Shown here: piece by piece, positions 34,208 through 43,098 of the stretch
How positions within the stretch are numbered: the stretch's first letter is position 1
How the letters are laid out: each line of letters starts with the position of its first letter
NCBI RefSeq assembly: GCF_947581785.1
Contig: NZ_CANPVO010000006.1
Span: forward strand, 101,326-145,013
Reading direction: 5' to 3'
DNA length: 43,688 nucleotides
From: Candidatus Palauibacter polyketidifaciens
Lineage (GTDB): Bacteria; Gemmatimonadota; Gemmatimonadetes; Palauibacterales; Palauibacteraceae
The notes under the pieces: model-generated
The model's input: the letters and a program-made list of their open reading frames with translations, nothing else
Databases searched by the model: none
Told to the model about the DNA's origin: nothing
Made by a program: the position numbers and the translations under genes

Positions 34208-35052
34208 GTCGGGAGCCCCTCCCAGCGGACGTCGGGGACGCACTCGAATCGTTTCGCCATCACTTCGAGCGCCTCCGGGTTGTTGTCCACGAGGATGAAG
34301 TCCCGGCCCAGTTCGTGGGCGGCCATGCCGGTCGTGCCGCTTCCGGCGAAGAAATCGAGCACGAGGTCGCCGGGGTTCGAGGAGGCTGTGATGATGCGGC
34401 GGAGGATGCCGAGCGGCTTCTGGGTCGGGTATCCCGTCCGCTCGGCGCCGCTCGTGGGGACGATCGTGTGCCACCAGGTGTCCGTGGGGAGTTTGCCGCG
34501 CGCGGCCTTCTCGGGCCCCACCAGCCCCGGAGCCATGTATGGGATGCGCTCGATCTCGTCCACGTTGAAGACGTAGTTCGACAGATCCTTCACGTAGAAC
34601 AGGATGTTGTCGTGCTTCGCCGGCCACCGCGTCTTCGGTCGCGCGCCGTAGTCGTAGGCCCAGATGATCTCGTTCAGGAGATTCTCCGGGCCGAACAGGT
34701 CGTCGAGGAACAGCCGGCAGTGGTGCACCTCCCGGTAGTCGACATGGAAATAGAACGATCCGTGCGGCGCGAGAACGCGATACGCATCGACGAGCCGGGG
34801 GCCGAGGAACGCGAGGTAGTCGTCGAATCGATCCGCGAAACGCCGGGTGCCGAGGACGGTCGTCTCGTAGCGCTCGCCGTGGAAGCCCGTCCGGTCGCCG
34901 ACATCTCCGCCGGAGGCGCGCCGGGTTCGGATCCGGGTGCGCCGCTGCGTGCGGCCGGTGTTGAAGGGAGGGTCGATGTAGATGAGATCCGCGTGTCCAT
35001 CCGGCAGGCCCCGGAGCGCGTCCAGGTTATCTGCATGGATGATCCTGGGCAT
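34204..35052 (-). CDS. Orphan DNA methyltransferase (DPPF-type, probably N6-adenine)
   Basis: The 282-residue enzyme carries DPPF at 27-30, before the AdoMet motif DFFAGSGTT at 233-241: beta class, and DPPF usually means N6-adenine. YPTQKPLGILRRII and NPGDLVLD before the motif are typical. No nuclease is adjacent, so it may regulate or protect rather than restrict. The start at 35052 follows GGGAG by 5 bases; an ATG at 35079 is an alternative. Its stop overlaps that of the cupin gene by 4 bases at the palindrome CTAG. Confidence 0.88.
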   Translation of the reverse strand: MPRIIHADNLDALRGLPDGHADLIYIDPPFNTGRTQRRTRIRTRRASGGDVGDRTGFHGERYETTVLGTRRFADRFDDYLAFLGPRLVDAYRVLAPHGSFYFHVDYREVHHCRLFLDDLFGPENLLNEIIWAYDYGARPKTRWPAKHDNILFYVKDLSNYVFNVDEIERIPYMAPGLVGPEKAARGKLPTDTWWHTIVPTSGAERTGYPTQKPLGILRRIITASSNPGDLVLDFFAGSGTTGMAAHELGRDFILVDNNPEALEVMAKRFECVPDVRWEGLPT

Positions 35053-35324
35053 CGCATCTCCCGTGACGATGAAGCCCACGCGCCGTGGCGACGGTCAGAA
35101 CTCCCGAAGCTAGTGTAGAGCGGCGGAAACCTGCGAGTCACCGAGAGTGCCCGGGGCGCCGGCTCAGCGCGGCGAGGAGTGACGCCCATTGCCGGCTCGC
35201 CGTCTGGATACCACGATCAACCCCCGTTGGATCGTTCGCTCGAATCGCGGCCTGACTGCCTCCGGGCCGCGCCGCTGACAACGTTGGATACGCGCCTCGA
35301 CACGGCGCCGCACCGGAGACGCCA

Positions 35325-36587
35325 ATGGAATACGATCCCACCCTCCCCTGGTACCGACGCCTCCACTGGCAGGTGCTGTCGGCCATGATCCTCGGTCTCG
35401 GCGTAGGCTGGGCCTTCGGGCTGCCCGCGGCGAATGCGATCGGCTGGATCGGCGAGCTGTTCATGAAGCTGCTCCGGATGATCATCGTGCCGCTCGTGCT
35501 CACGTCGATCGTGTCCGGGGTCGCCTCCGTGGGCGGGGGGAGGGCGATCGGCCGCCTGTTCGGAAAGACGATGGGCTACTACGTGCTGTCCAGCATGCTG
35601 GCGGCGCTGACCGGCCTGCTGATGGTGAACCTCATCCGGCCGGGCGTGAACGCCGACATGGGTGCGGCGGCGCAACAGGACGTACCCGAACTCAGCACGC
35701 CGGACTCTGCCGTCGATCTCATCCTCGACATCGTCCCGAACAACTTCTTCGCCGCCGCTTCGGCCGGCGACATGCTGGCGATCATCTTCTTCTGCATCGT
35801 CTTCGGCGCAGCCATTACGGGACTGCCGGAGAAGCCCCGCGTGGTCGTCACCGACATCTTCAACGCCTTCTTCCAGGCGATGATGGCCCTCACGTCGGGG
35901 ATCATAAAGTTCCTCCCCATCGGCGTCTTCGCGCTGATCACGAAGATGGTGGGGGAGACCGGCTTCGAACGCTTCGCCGCGCTCGCGAAGTACTTCGCCA
36001 CGATCGGGTCGGGGCTCACGATCCACCTCTTCATCACGATGCCGCTTCTGCTCATCGTGCTGGGCCGCATCAAGCCGCTGGTACACTTCGCGAACCTGCG
36101 CGAGCCGCTCCTGACCGCGTTCTCGACGAGTTCGTCGGGCGCGACGCTCCCGGTCACGATCAAGACGCTGCGGGAGAAGGTGGGCGTCTCGAACAAGGTC
36201 TCGTCGTTCGTGCTCCCCATGGGCGCCACGGTGAACATGGACGGCACGGCGATCTTCGAGTGCGCCGGCGCCCTCTTCATCGCGCAGGTGCTCGGGGTCG
36301 ACCTTACCATCGGGCAGCAGGCGATCGTGGTCCTGACCGCGCTCCTCGCCTCGATCGGCGCGGCGGCGGTGCCCTCGGCCGGCGTGGTCGTGATCTTCAT
36401 CGTCCTCAACGCGATCGGCCTCGGTGACAACCCGGAGGCGATCACGATCGTGGGCGCGATGCTCGCCATCGACCGACCGCTCGATATGTACCGCACCGCG
36501 GTCAACGTGTTCAGCGACTCGTGCGGCGCCGCGATCATCGCCCGCTCCGAGGGAGAGGAAGGGGTAGACACCGAGGTTCGCCACTGA
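35325..36587 (+). CDS. Dicarboxylate/amino acid:cation symporter (DAACS)
   Basis: A 420-residue inner-membrane sodium- or proton-coupled importer for glutamate, aspartate or C4-dicarboxylates. It has the Ser-rich re-entrant loop TSSSGATLP at about 268-276, NMDGTA at 304-309, and a final DMYRTAVNVFSDSCGA helix. The last motif is slightly altered from the common N-x-x-GD form (here NVFSD), so substrate choice could differ. GGAG lies 6 bases before the ATG. It sits alone in an interval of about 270 bases that also holds the promoter of the divergent methyltransferase; nothing else is visible there. Confidence 0.9.
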   Translation: MEYDPTLPWYRRLHWQVLSAMILGLGVGWAFGLPAANAIGWIGELFMKLLRMIIVPLVLTSIVSGVASVGGGRAIGRLFGKTMGYYVLSSMLAALTGLLMVNLIRPGVNADMGAAAQQDVPELSTPDSAVDLILDIVPNNFFAAASAGDMLAIIFFCIVFGAAITGLPEKPRVVVTDIFNAFFQAMMALTSGIIKFLPIGVFALITKMVGETGFERFAALAKYFATIGSGLTIHLFITMPLLLIVLGRIKPLVHFANLREPLLTAFSTSSSGATLPVTIKTLREKVGVSNKVSSFVLPMGATVNMDGTAIFECAGALFIAQVLGVDLTIGQQAIVVLTALLASIGAAAVPSAGVVVIFIVLNAIGLGDNPEAITIVGAMLAIDRPLDMYRTAVNVFSDSCGAAIIARSEGEEGVDTEVRH

Positions 36588-36603
36588 CGGTGGGACGGGC
36601 CTG

Positions 36604-36636
36604 ACGCGGGGGCCGCGAGAACACCGGCCCCCGCGT
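36604..36636. terminator. GC-rich hairpin between convergent genes
   Basis: ACGCGGGGGCC (36604-36614) and GGCCCCCGCGT (36626-36636) are perfect 11-base arms around an 11-base loop. It lies between the convergent DAACS and plug-lipoprotein genes. Very stable, no T-run, possibly bidirectional. Confidence 0.6.
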
Positions 36637-36638
36637 GA

Positions 36639-37244
36639 TCACCTTGGTTTCAGCCCGTTCAGAATGGCGGCCTGCGCCCCGCGCTTCGTCTGAATGTCGA
36701 TCGCGCCGCCACGGGCGCGCGGCCCGTAGAGCAGGATCGCGGCGCGCCCCTTCACGACCTCCACGTGATCGATGTCCAGGGCCTCGCCATCCGATAGTTT
36801 GAAGTCATCCGGCTGCTTGACCCCGTCAATGATGATCAGCGGCGAGACCGAGCGACATTCCGTACTGATCGAGGTAGGCCCGCGCAGCACGATCGACTCG
36901 TCCTCTCCCGGTGGATCCCCCGGCGGCGCCGACCGGACCGCCGACTCCTTGCCGTCCTCGAGGGGCGGTGTGTCCGTCGCCGGTGTGGGGACCTCTTCGG
37001 TGAGAGCCGGTTCGGCCTCGGGCGGTTCTGCCGGAGGCTGTGCTACGGGAGTCCGTTCGACGGGGACGGAGAGCCGGGAGGGTTCTTCGACCCCGAAATC
37101 CGGCGCGAATGGCGACTCCGCGCGGTCGCACCCGACGCTCGCCAGAACGCAGGCCAGCAGCATGGCGGTGGCCGCCGGACTCGCGAACCCGAACCTGCCT
37201 GGCCGGCTGAACCGCACGAACCCTCCCTTCGCGTACGTCGTCAT
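36639..37244 (-). CDS. Lipoprotein with a free-standing TonB-receptor plug-like domain
   Basis: The 201-residue product has a signal ending VLASVGC (Cys39), then a Pro/Glu-rich region (about 50-115), then residues 134-190 resembling the plug of SusC/TonB-dependent receptors: SPLIIIDGV, DIDHVEVVKGRAAILLYG and ARGGAIDIQTKRG. No beta-barrel follows, and none is encoded nearby. The plug normally closes a barrel transporter; alone and lipid-anchored, it might bind a partner or block a transporter, but this is inference. The GC-rich signal has no strong GGAGG, though GGG lies near the ATG at 37244. Divergent from the amidohydrolase at 37375. Confidence 0.75.
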   Translation of the reverse strand: MTTYAKGGFVRFSRPGRFGFASPAATAMLLACVLASVGCDRAESPFAPDFGVEEPSRLSVPVERTPVAQPPAEPPEAEPALTEEVPTPATDTPPLEDGKESAVRSAPPGDPPGEDESIVLRGPTSISTECRSVSPLIIIDGVKQPDDFKLSDGEALDIDHVEVVKGRAAILLYGPRARGGAIDIQTKRGAQAAILNGLKPR

Positions 37245-37374
37245 CCGTAATCCCGTGTGCTAAACGCCCCGTTGCCGCGTTATGCGACAGTTCGATGGCC
37301 TCCACGGACCGCGATTCGGCTTGCGCGCGGCCGATCCGGGATCGAACGTGACCGCATGCAAGGAGGTTCGGCGA

Positions 37375-38832
37375 ATGCCTGATCGCAGGGAGTTTCTGAG
37401 CCTGGCCGGCATCGGCGGCGGCAGCGCGCTGCTTGGGGCCTGCGCGGGGGGCGAAGCGGGATTCGCTTCCGCCCGCGCGGGGAGCGAGGGGCTGGACCCG
37501 ACCGCTCGCGCACTCCTCGACGAGTTGCGCGAGATCCCCGTCGACGACACGCACTGCCACCCGATCACCTTCAACGACACGCAGACGGATCCCGACCAGT
37601 TCGTCGAGCGGCTCGCGCTCTCCGCCTTCCCGATGGACCGCTACTTCCCCGCCGGCGTCTACGGACGCTGGCAGGCGGGCGATGCCTCGGAGCGCGCCAC
37701 GCTCGACGCCGAATTCGACGTCGCCGCCACGCGCGCCCGCGTCCTCGAACAGGCCGGCGAAACCGTCTTTCTCCGCTATCTCGTCAAGGAACTCGCCGCC
37801 TTCCTCGACTGCGAGGCCACCTTCGAGGCCGTGATCGAAGCCCGGAACGAGAGGGGCCGGGACTACGCGAGCTATCTCGGCGCCCTGTTCGCCGACGCGA
37901 ACATCGAGAACGCGATGGTCGACATGGGCTACCGGGAGGGAATGGACCAGGCGGGCATCGACCGCTTCAAGGACGCGATCGCCCCGTCGCGCGGCCGCCA
38001 CATCCTGCGCGTGGACACGATCCTCCGCGGCCTCATGGGCGACGACCTCGACCTCGGGATCGACGAGATCGAGACCGGGATGATGGCCGAGATCGAGGCG
38101 GGACTCGACGGCGACGGCAACCTCGGCGCCCCCTCGTACGGGATGAAGTCGTACCTGCTCCCGCGCCTGGGCCTCCTCAAGCCGCACTTTGACCGAGAGG
38201 CGGCCCGCCGCTCATGGGACGCGTTCCGGGCGCGGCGCGCGCGCGGCGAGGTCCCGGCGGCGGACACCCGGGATCGCGACGAGTATTGGCAGTTGCAGGG
38301 CGAAGCGCTGATTTACCTCCACTCGCTTGCCCTCGAGGCGTGTCTGGAGCGCGACATGCCGATGCAGTTCCATGCCGGTGACGGGGAGGCACCGCGCGGG
38401 ATCATGCGGAACCAGGATCCGTTCCTCATGGAGGAGATGGTCCGCTTCGAGCGCGGCGGCGTGATGCGCATGCCGCAGGTCATCCTCATCCACGCGGGCT
38501 ACCCGCTGATCGGGCAGGCCGCATGGCTCACGCACCTGTACGCGAACTGCCACTTCGAACTGTCGCTCGCCGCGCCCCTCATCCACCACGGCATGCTGCG
38601 CATGTTCCTGGAGGTGATGGAGGTCGTCCCCCTGTCGAAGATCCTGTTCGGGAGCGACGCCTATCACCTGCCCGAGTTCTACTGGCTCGCGGCCAAGTGG
38701 GGCCGACGATTCCTCGCGCAGGCACTCGGGATCTACGTGGACGCCGGAATCCTGACCCGCGACGAGGCCGTGGCGGCCGCGCGCATGATCCTGCACGAAA
38801 ACAACCGCCGCCTCTACCACCTCGATGACTGA
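37375..38832 (+). CDS. Tat-exported amidohydrolase (amidohydro_2, FluG-like)
   Basis: A 485-residue TIM-barrel hydrolase. The N-terminus PDRREFLSLAGIGGG is a twin-arginine signal ending LLGAC (Cys23). Metal ligands include H60-x-H62 in DDTHCHP, then QFHAGDGE, LIHAGYP and FGSDAYHLPE. The spacing fits amidohydro_2 members including the N-terminal half of fungal FluG and plant nodulin-type proteins. Substrate unknown. AGGAGG at 37361-37366, 8 bases before the ATG, fixes the start. The next gene follows by 13 bases. Confidence 0.85.
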   Translation: MPDRREFLSLAGIGGGSALLGACAGGEAGFASARAGSEGLDPTARALLDELREIPVDDTHCHPITFNDTQTDPDQFVERLALSAFPMDRYFPAGVYGRWQAGDASERATLDAEFDVAATRARVLEQAGETVFLRYLVKELAAFLDCEATFEAVIEARNERGRDYASYLGALFADANIENAMVDMGYREGMDQAGIDRFKDAIAPSRGRHILRVDTILRGLMGDDLDLGIDEIETGMMAEIEAGLDGDGNLGAPSYGMKSYLLPRLGLLKPHFDREAARRSWDAFRARRARGEVPAADTRDRDEYWQLQGEALIYLHSLALEACLERDMPMQFHAGDGEAPRGIMRNQDPFLMEEMVRFERGGVMRMPQVILIHAGYPLIGQAAWLTHLYANCHFELSLAAPLIHHGMLRMFLEVMEVVPLSKILFGSDAYHLPEFYWLAAKWGRRFLAQALGIYVDAGILTRDEAVAAARMILHENNRRLYHLDD

Positions 38833-38845
38833 CCTCGGAGGACCC

Positions 38846-40513
38846 ATGAAGACGACCGGCCGCGCGATTCGAAGCGCCCTGAGCGCTCTCTCGGCGCTGA
38901 TCCTTCTGGCCACCGCCGCGGAAGCCCTGCAGCCGATGCAGATGATCGGGGCTCCGGACCGGGGCCCGGATGAAGGCGAAGGACCATACGACCGCCTCAT
39001 CATCCGCGGCGCCACCGTGATCGACGGCACAGGCGCGCCCCCCATAGGGCCGATGGACATCGTCATCGAGGGGAACCGGATCGTCGACGTCGTCGGCGTT
39101 GGCGTCCCGCAGCGCCCCATCGACGAGTCGCGCCGCCCCGGGCTTACGGTCGAGGGCAACCCGGACGCGGTCGTGCATGAAATCGACGCGACCGGCATGT
39201 ACGTCCTGCCGGGCTTCGTGGACCTCCACCTCCACACGGGCGGCGTCCCCAAGGCGCCCGAGGCCGAATACACGTACAAGTTGTGGATGTCGCACGGGAT
39301 CACGACCGGGCGCGGCGTCGCGTTCGGCCCCCACGACTGGTCCGTGCGGGAGAAGGCCCGGAGCGCGGCGAACGAGATCGTGGCCCCACGCATGTGGGTC
39401 TATCCCTTCACGGGCGCGGGCGGGGAGGGATGGAGCGGCCGCCTGATCGACACCCCGGAGGACGCGCGCGACTGGGCCCGGTACGTGAAGGAGTCGGGCG
39501 GCGACGGGCTCAAGCTCAACTCGTTCCGCCCGGAAATCATGGAGGCGCTGCTCGACGAGGCGGCACAACTCGGCCTCGGGAGCACGGCCCACCTCGGCCA
39601 GATGGGCGTCGCGCAGATGAACGCGCTCGACGCCGCGCGCCTCGGTCTCGGCACCGTCACGCACTTCTACGGGCTGTTCGAGGCGCTGTACAGGGACCAC
39701 GATGTCCAGCCGTGGCCCCCGGAGATGAACTACAACGACGAGCAGCACCGCTTCGGGCAGGTGCCCATGCAGTGGAACCTGATCCACGAGCCCGGGAGCC
39801 CGGAGTGGAACACCTTCCTCGAGGAGATGCTCGCGCTCGACGTCACCCTCGACCCCACGATGACCGCCTACCAGGCGAGCTGGGATATCGACGACCAGAT
39901 GTACGCGCCCTGGCACGAGACCTACACACTGCCGACGCTGTGGGAGTTCTACGAGGCGAACCGCGAGGACCACGGCTCGTACTACTTCGACTGGACGACC
40001 TGGGAGGAGGTCGCGTGGCGAGATTTTCTCGAGGTGTGGCACGACCTGCTCAACGACTACAAGAACATGGGCGGCCGCGTCACGGCGAGTTCGGACGCGG
40101 GCTACATCTACAACCTCATGGGGTTCTCCACGATCCAGGAGATGGAACTTCTGCAGCACGCCGGGTTCCATCCGCTGGAGGTGATCCGCGCCGCGACCAT
40201 GCACGCGGCCGAGACGCTGTTCAAGCCCACGGGCCGTCCCATCGAGTTCGGCGTCGTGCGGCGCGGCCTGTTGGCGGACCTCGTGATCGTGGAAGAGAAC
40301 CCGATCCAGAACCTCAAGGTTCTCCACGGCACCGGGGCGCGGCGCCTGAACGACGAGACGGGTGAGGTCGACACCGTCGGCGGCATCCTGTACACGATCA
40401 AGGACGGCATCGTCTACGATGCGAAGCAACTCCTCGCCGACGTGGCTGAAATGGTCGAGGCACAGAAGCGCGTCGTGACTACGACGACCGACTACGGAGA
40501 TTCGAATAGATGA
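38846..40513 (+). CDS. Secreted amidohydrolase
   Basis: A 555-residue metal hydrolase with a signal peptide (SALILLATAAEAL). Metal pair H128-x-H130 in FVDLHLH, then GLKLNSF with a possible carboxylated Lys, TAHLGQMG, TVTHFYG, and Asp in ASSDAGY. The ending RGLLADLVIVEENPIQNL is usual for the superfamily. The insert with MNYNDEQHRFG and the tryptophan-rich stretch that follows it look lineage-specific. GGAGG lies 4 bases before the ATG at 38846; an ATG at 38825 overlaps the preceding stop. Its stop overlaps msrA by 4 bases. Confidence 0.82.
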   Translation: MKTTGRAIRSALSALSALILLATAAEALQPMQMIGAPDRGPDEGEGPYDRLIIRGATVIDGTGAPPIGPMDIVIEGNRIVDVVGVGVPQRPIDESRRPGLTVEGNPDAVVHEIDATGMYVLPGFVDLHLHTGGVPKAPEAEYTYKLWMSHGITTGRGVAFGPHDWSVREKARSAANEIVAPRMWVYPFTGAGGEGWSGRLIDTPEDARDWARYVKESGGDGLKLNSFRPEIMEALLDEAAQLGLGSTAHLGQMGVAQMNALDAARLGLGTVTHFYGLFEALYRDHDVQPWPPEMNYNDEQHRFGQVPMQWNLIHEPGSPEWNTFLEEMLALDVTLDPTMTAYQASWDIDDQMYAPWHETYTLPTLWEFYEANREDHGSYYFDWTTWEEVAWRDFLEVWHDLLNDYKNMGGRVTASSDAGYIYNLMGFSTIQEMELLQHAGFHPLEVIRAATMHAAETLFKPTGRPIEFGVVRRGLLADLVIVEENPIQNLKVLHGTGARRLNDETGEVDTVGGILYTIKDGIVYDAKQLLADVAEMVEAQKRVVTTTTDYGDSNR

Positions 40514-41064
40514 GTGAGAGGACGGAGACGGCGACGCTGGGCGGGGGGTGCTTCTGGTGCCTCGAGGCCGTGTATCAGCTTCTGGGAGGCGTGCACGGCG
40601 TGAAGTCCGGGTACGCCGGAGGGCATGTCGAGAATCCCACCTACGAGCAGGTATGCACGGGTCGGACCGGGCACGCGGAAGTCGTGCGCGTCACCTTCGA
40701 TCCGGATACGGTCTCGTTCGACGATCTGCTGGATGTCTTCTTCACGATCCACGATCCGACGACGCTGAACCGGCAGGGTGCGGATGTGGGAACGCAGTAT
40801 CGTTCGGCGATCTTCCACGAGAGCGAGGCGCAGAAGGACGCGGCCGAGCGGAAGGTGGCCGAGATCACGGCGGCCGGCCTCTGGCCGGATCCGATCGTGA
40901 CGGAGGTGGCCCCGCTGGAGACGTTCTACCCGGCCGAGGCGTACCACGACGATTACCTGAATCGGAATCCGACCCAGCCGTACTGCCAAGCGGTCGTCGC
41001 GCCGAAGGTGGCGAAGTTCCGCCGCCAGCACCTCCAGCGCCTGAAGCGCGGAGCGGGCGTCTGA
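40510..41064 (+). CDS. msrA: Peptide methionine sulfoxide reductase MsrA
   Basis: A 184-residue enzyme that reduces S-methionine sulfoxide. The active-site motif GGCFWC is near the N-terminus, GYAGGHVENPTYEQVC and TGHAEVVRV follow, and GTQYRSAIF holds the substrate pocket. The C-terminal YCQAV Cys is a likely resolving residue. No signal, so cytosolic. ATG overlaps the amidohydrolase stop (ATGA), and GGAG lies 10 bases ahead. Confidence 0.95.
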   Translation: MSERTETATLGGGCFWCLEAVYQLLGGVHGVKSGYAGGHVENPTYEQVCTGRTGHAEVVRVTFDPDTVSFDDLLDVFFTIHDPTTLNRQGADVGTQYRSAIFHESEAQKDAAERKVAEITAAGLWPDPIVTEVAPLETFYPAEAYHDDYLNRNPTQPYCQAVVAPKVAKFRRQHLQRLKRGAGV

Positions 41065-41116
41065 CCGAGGCCGCCGCGCTGTCTGTGCGGCGCGGGCCTT
41101 CACCGCGGGTCGCCGG

Positions 41117-41752
41117 GTGACGACGCCGGCCCACGCGGCGCTCAGCCTGATCGTCCTGGGCCGGTCGGAGCGCAACGCCCTGCCGGTCGCGCTCGGGGCC
41201 GTCGCCCCCGATGTCCCGATGCTCGTCTTCTACGCCTGGGAGCGGCTCGTGCGCGGCGTATCGGAGGGCCGGATCTGGTCGGAGCGCTACTTCGATCCCG
41301 GCTGGCAGGTCGTGTTCGATATCCCGAGTTCGATTCCCCTCCTCGGGATCGCCATTTGCATCCTCCTGGCGCTCATCGGCCGACGCTCGACCGCCGGGCA
41401 CATCCCATCGGCGGGGGTGGCCGCCGCGCCGCGGCCGGCGAGGCTCACCGCATGGGCCCTGTTCATCGCAAGCATGATCATCCACGCTCTGGGCGACCTC
41501 CCCCTGCACCGGGAGGACGCGCACCGCCACTTCTTCCCCTTCAGCGACTGGCGGTTCACGAGTCCCGTGTCCTACTGGGACCCCGAGCACTACGGTGGGT
41601 ACGCGGCCGTCGGCGAAGTCATCCTCGTCCTGGCGGTTTCCATCTTCCTCTTCCGAGCCTACCGCGGCCGGGGCCGCTGGATTGTCGCCGGCGTGGCCGG
41701 CATCTACGCGCTCTTCATCGGCTTCGCCGTACTGGTGTGGTCCGGCTTGTGA
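41117..41752 (+). CDS. DUF457-like membrane protein (YdjM-type)
   Basis: A 211-residue protein, GTG start, with about four membrane segments (near 76-90, 110-126, 163-180, 188-208) and the motif HALGDLPLHREDAHRHFFP, which groups histidines and acidic residues as in the membrane-bound hydrolase family DUF457/YdjM. SDWRFTSPVSYWDPEHYG follows. A metal-dependent hydrolase is suspected for the family but not shown. It follows msrA by 52 bases. Confidence 0.65.
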   Translation: MTTPAHAALSLIVLGRSERNALPVALGAVAPDVPMLVFYAWERLVRGVSEGRIWSERYFDPGWQVVFDIPSSIPLLGIAICILLALIGRRSTAGHIPSAGVAAAPRPARLTAWALFIASMIIHALGDLPLHREDAHRHFFPFSDWRFTSPVSYWDPEHYGGYAAVGEVILVLAVSIFLFRAYRGRGRWIVAGVAGIYALFIGFAVLVWSGL

Positions 41753-41786
41753 TGGTCGTCGCGGCGGTCTTGAGCCGAGCCCGTCC

Positions 41787-43049
41787 GTGAGCAGGCCGAG
41801 CCGGCCCGTGGGCGTGCCGCGCATCGACCGGTTCCCGCTCGGGGCACGGGTCCGTCTCGCGGATCTGGCGGTCGACCCCTACCCGATCTTCGCCGAACTG
41901 CGAGAGGCCGAGCCCGTCACCTGGGTGCCGGAGATCCAGCGCTGGTTCCTCACGCGGCGTGACGACATCCTCGCCGTGCTCCGGGACCCCGACCTCTTCA
42001 CGACGGATGCGCCTTCCACGATCCGCGACATGTTCGGCGTCCACATGATGACGACGGAAGGTCCGACGCAGATCCGCTACAAGCGGAAGTGTCTGCCCCC
42101 GTTTCACGCCTCCCGCCTGACGACGACTTCACTGCCGCCCCTGGTCGCGGAAGTCGAGCGCAGGGTGGAGACGATGCGGTCTGCGGCCAGGCCGGCTGAC
42201 AGCGGACGGGAGGGTCGGTGGCAAGCCGGGGAGGTGCGGACAGGCGTGGCGCGGCCGGTCGCGCTCCACTCGGTGCTGTCCGTGCTCGGCATCCCGCTGA
42301 CCGAGACAGAGCGCGTGAACGAGTGGTACGAACACTTCGCCCGGGCGCTGGCGAACTTCGCGGGCGACCCGGACCTGCGCGCCGCCGGCAAAGGGGCGGC
42401 GGACGCGTTCGGCCGGGCGCTCGCCCCGATCCTCGAGGAACTCGAACGGGAACCGGACGGCAGCCTCCTCTCCGACCTCGCGTGCGACCACGTCGACCCG
42501 CTCACGGCGGAGGAGATCCGCTCCAACGCGCTCATCATCCTCTTCGGCGGCATCGAGACGACCGAGTCGATGATCGCCAACGCGGTGTGGGCGCTGCTCT
42601 CGCATCCCGAACAACACCCGGCGACGCGAGCGAGCGAGGCCGCCCTGGACCTGGCGATCGAGGAGACCCTGCGCTGGGAACCCGCGGTACAATCGGCCGC
42701 CCGCCACGCGACCCGCGACACCGAGATCCGCGGCGTCCGCATCGCGGAGGGAGAGGTGGTCCACTGCATGCTGGGCGCGGCGAACCGGGATCCCGCGCAC
42801 TTCGAGCACCCCGACCGCTTCGACGCGACCCGCCGGAATGCCGGCGACCACCTGTCGTTCGCGGTGGGCCGCCACTTCTGCCTCGGCGCCCCGCTCGCCC
42901 GCCTCGAGACCCGCGTCGTGCTCGAAACGCTATGGGCCCACTGCCCGGGACTGCGCCTCGACCCGGATCGTACCGCGGCCCCCCATGGCTACGAATTCCG
43001 GAAGCCCGAGACGGTGTGGGTGGAATGGACCGGAATGAGTTCCGGTTAG
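41787..43049 (+). CDS. Cytochrome P450
   Basis: A 420-residue soluble bacterial P450. The heme-thiolate ligand is C365 in FAVGRHFCLG; FGGIETTES is the I-helix oxygen-binding motif and EETLRWEP the E-x-x-R of the K helix. P450s insert one oxygen atom into organic substrates using ferredoxin or reductase partners; none is encoded nearby, and the substrate is unknown. The GTG at 41787 is a likely start; in-frame GTGs further on cannot be ruled out. Extra length at about residues 130-155 is Arg/Gly-rich. Confidence 0.85.
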   Translation: MSRPSRPVGVPRIDRFPLGARVRLADLAVDPYPIFAELREAEPVTWVPEIQRWFLTRRDDILAVLRDPDLFTTDAPSTIRDMFGVHMMTTEGPTQIRYKRKCLPPFHASRLTTTSLPPLVAEVERRVETMRSAARPADSGREGRWQAGEVRTGVARPVALHSVLSVLGIPLTETERVNEWYEHFARALANFAGDPDLRAAGKGAADAFGRALAPILEELEREPDGSLLSDLACDHVDPLTAEEIRSNALIILFGGIETTESMIANAVWALLSHPEQHPATRASEAALDLAIEETLRWEPAVQSAARHATRDTEIRGVRIAEGEVVHCMLGAANRDPAHFEHPDRFDATRRNAGDHLSFAVGRHFCLGAPLARLETRVVLETLWAHCPGLRLDPDRTAAPHGYEFRKPETVWVEWTGMSSG

Positions 43050-43061
43050 GTCGAACTCGCG

Positions 43062-43083
43062 ACGTTTCCGCGGGAACGTTTTT
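43062..43083 (+). terminator. Rho-independent terminator after the P450 gene
   Basis: ACGTT, a bulged T, CC, loop GCG, then GG and AACGT form a short stem followed by TTTTT, 13 bases after the P450 stop. Stem plus T-run is the textbook form. Confidence 0.6.
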
Positions 43084-43098
43084 CGGTGCTCGCGTCCG

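Noticed and set aside
32368-35118. 916-residue open frame on the plus strand
   Set aside because: It is the shadow of the LVIVD, cupin and methyltransferase genes, without a ribosome site or recognisable domain.
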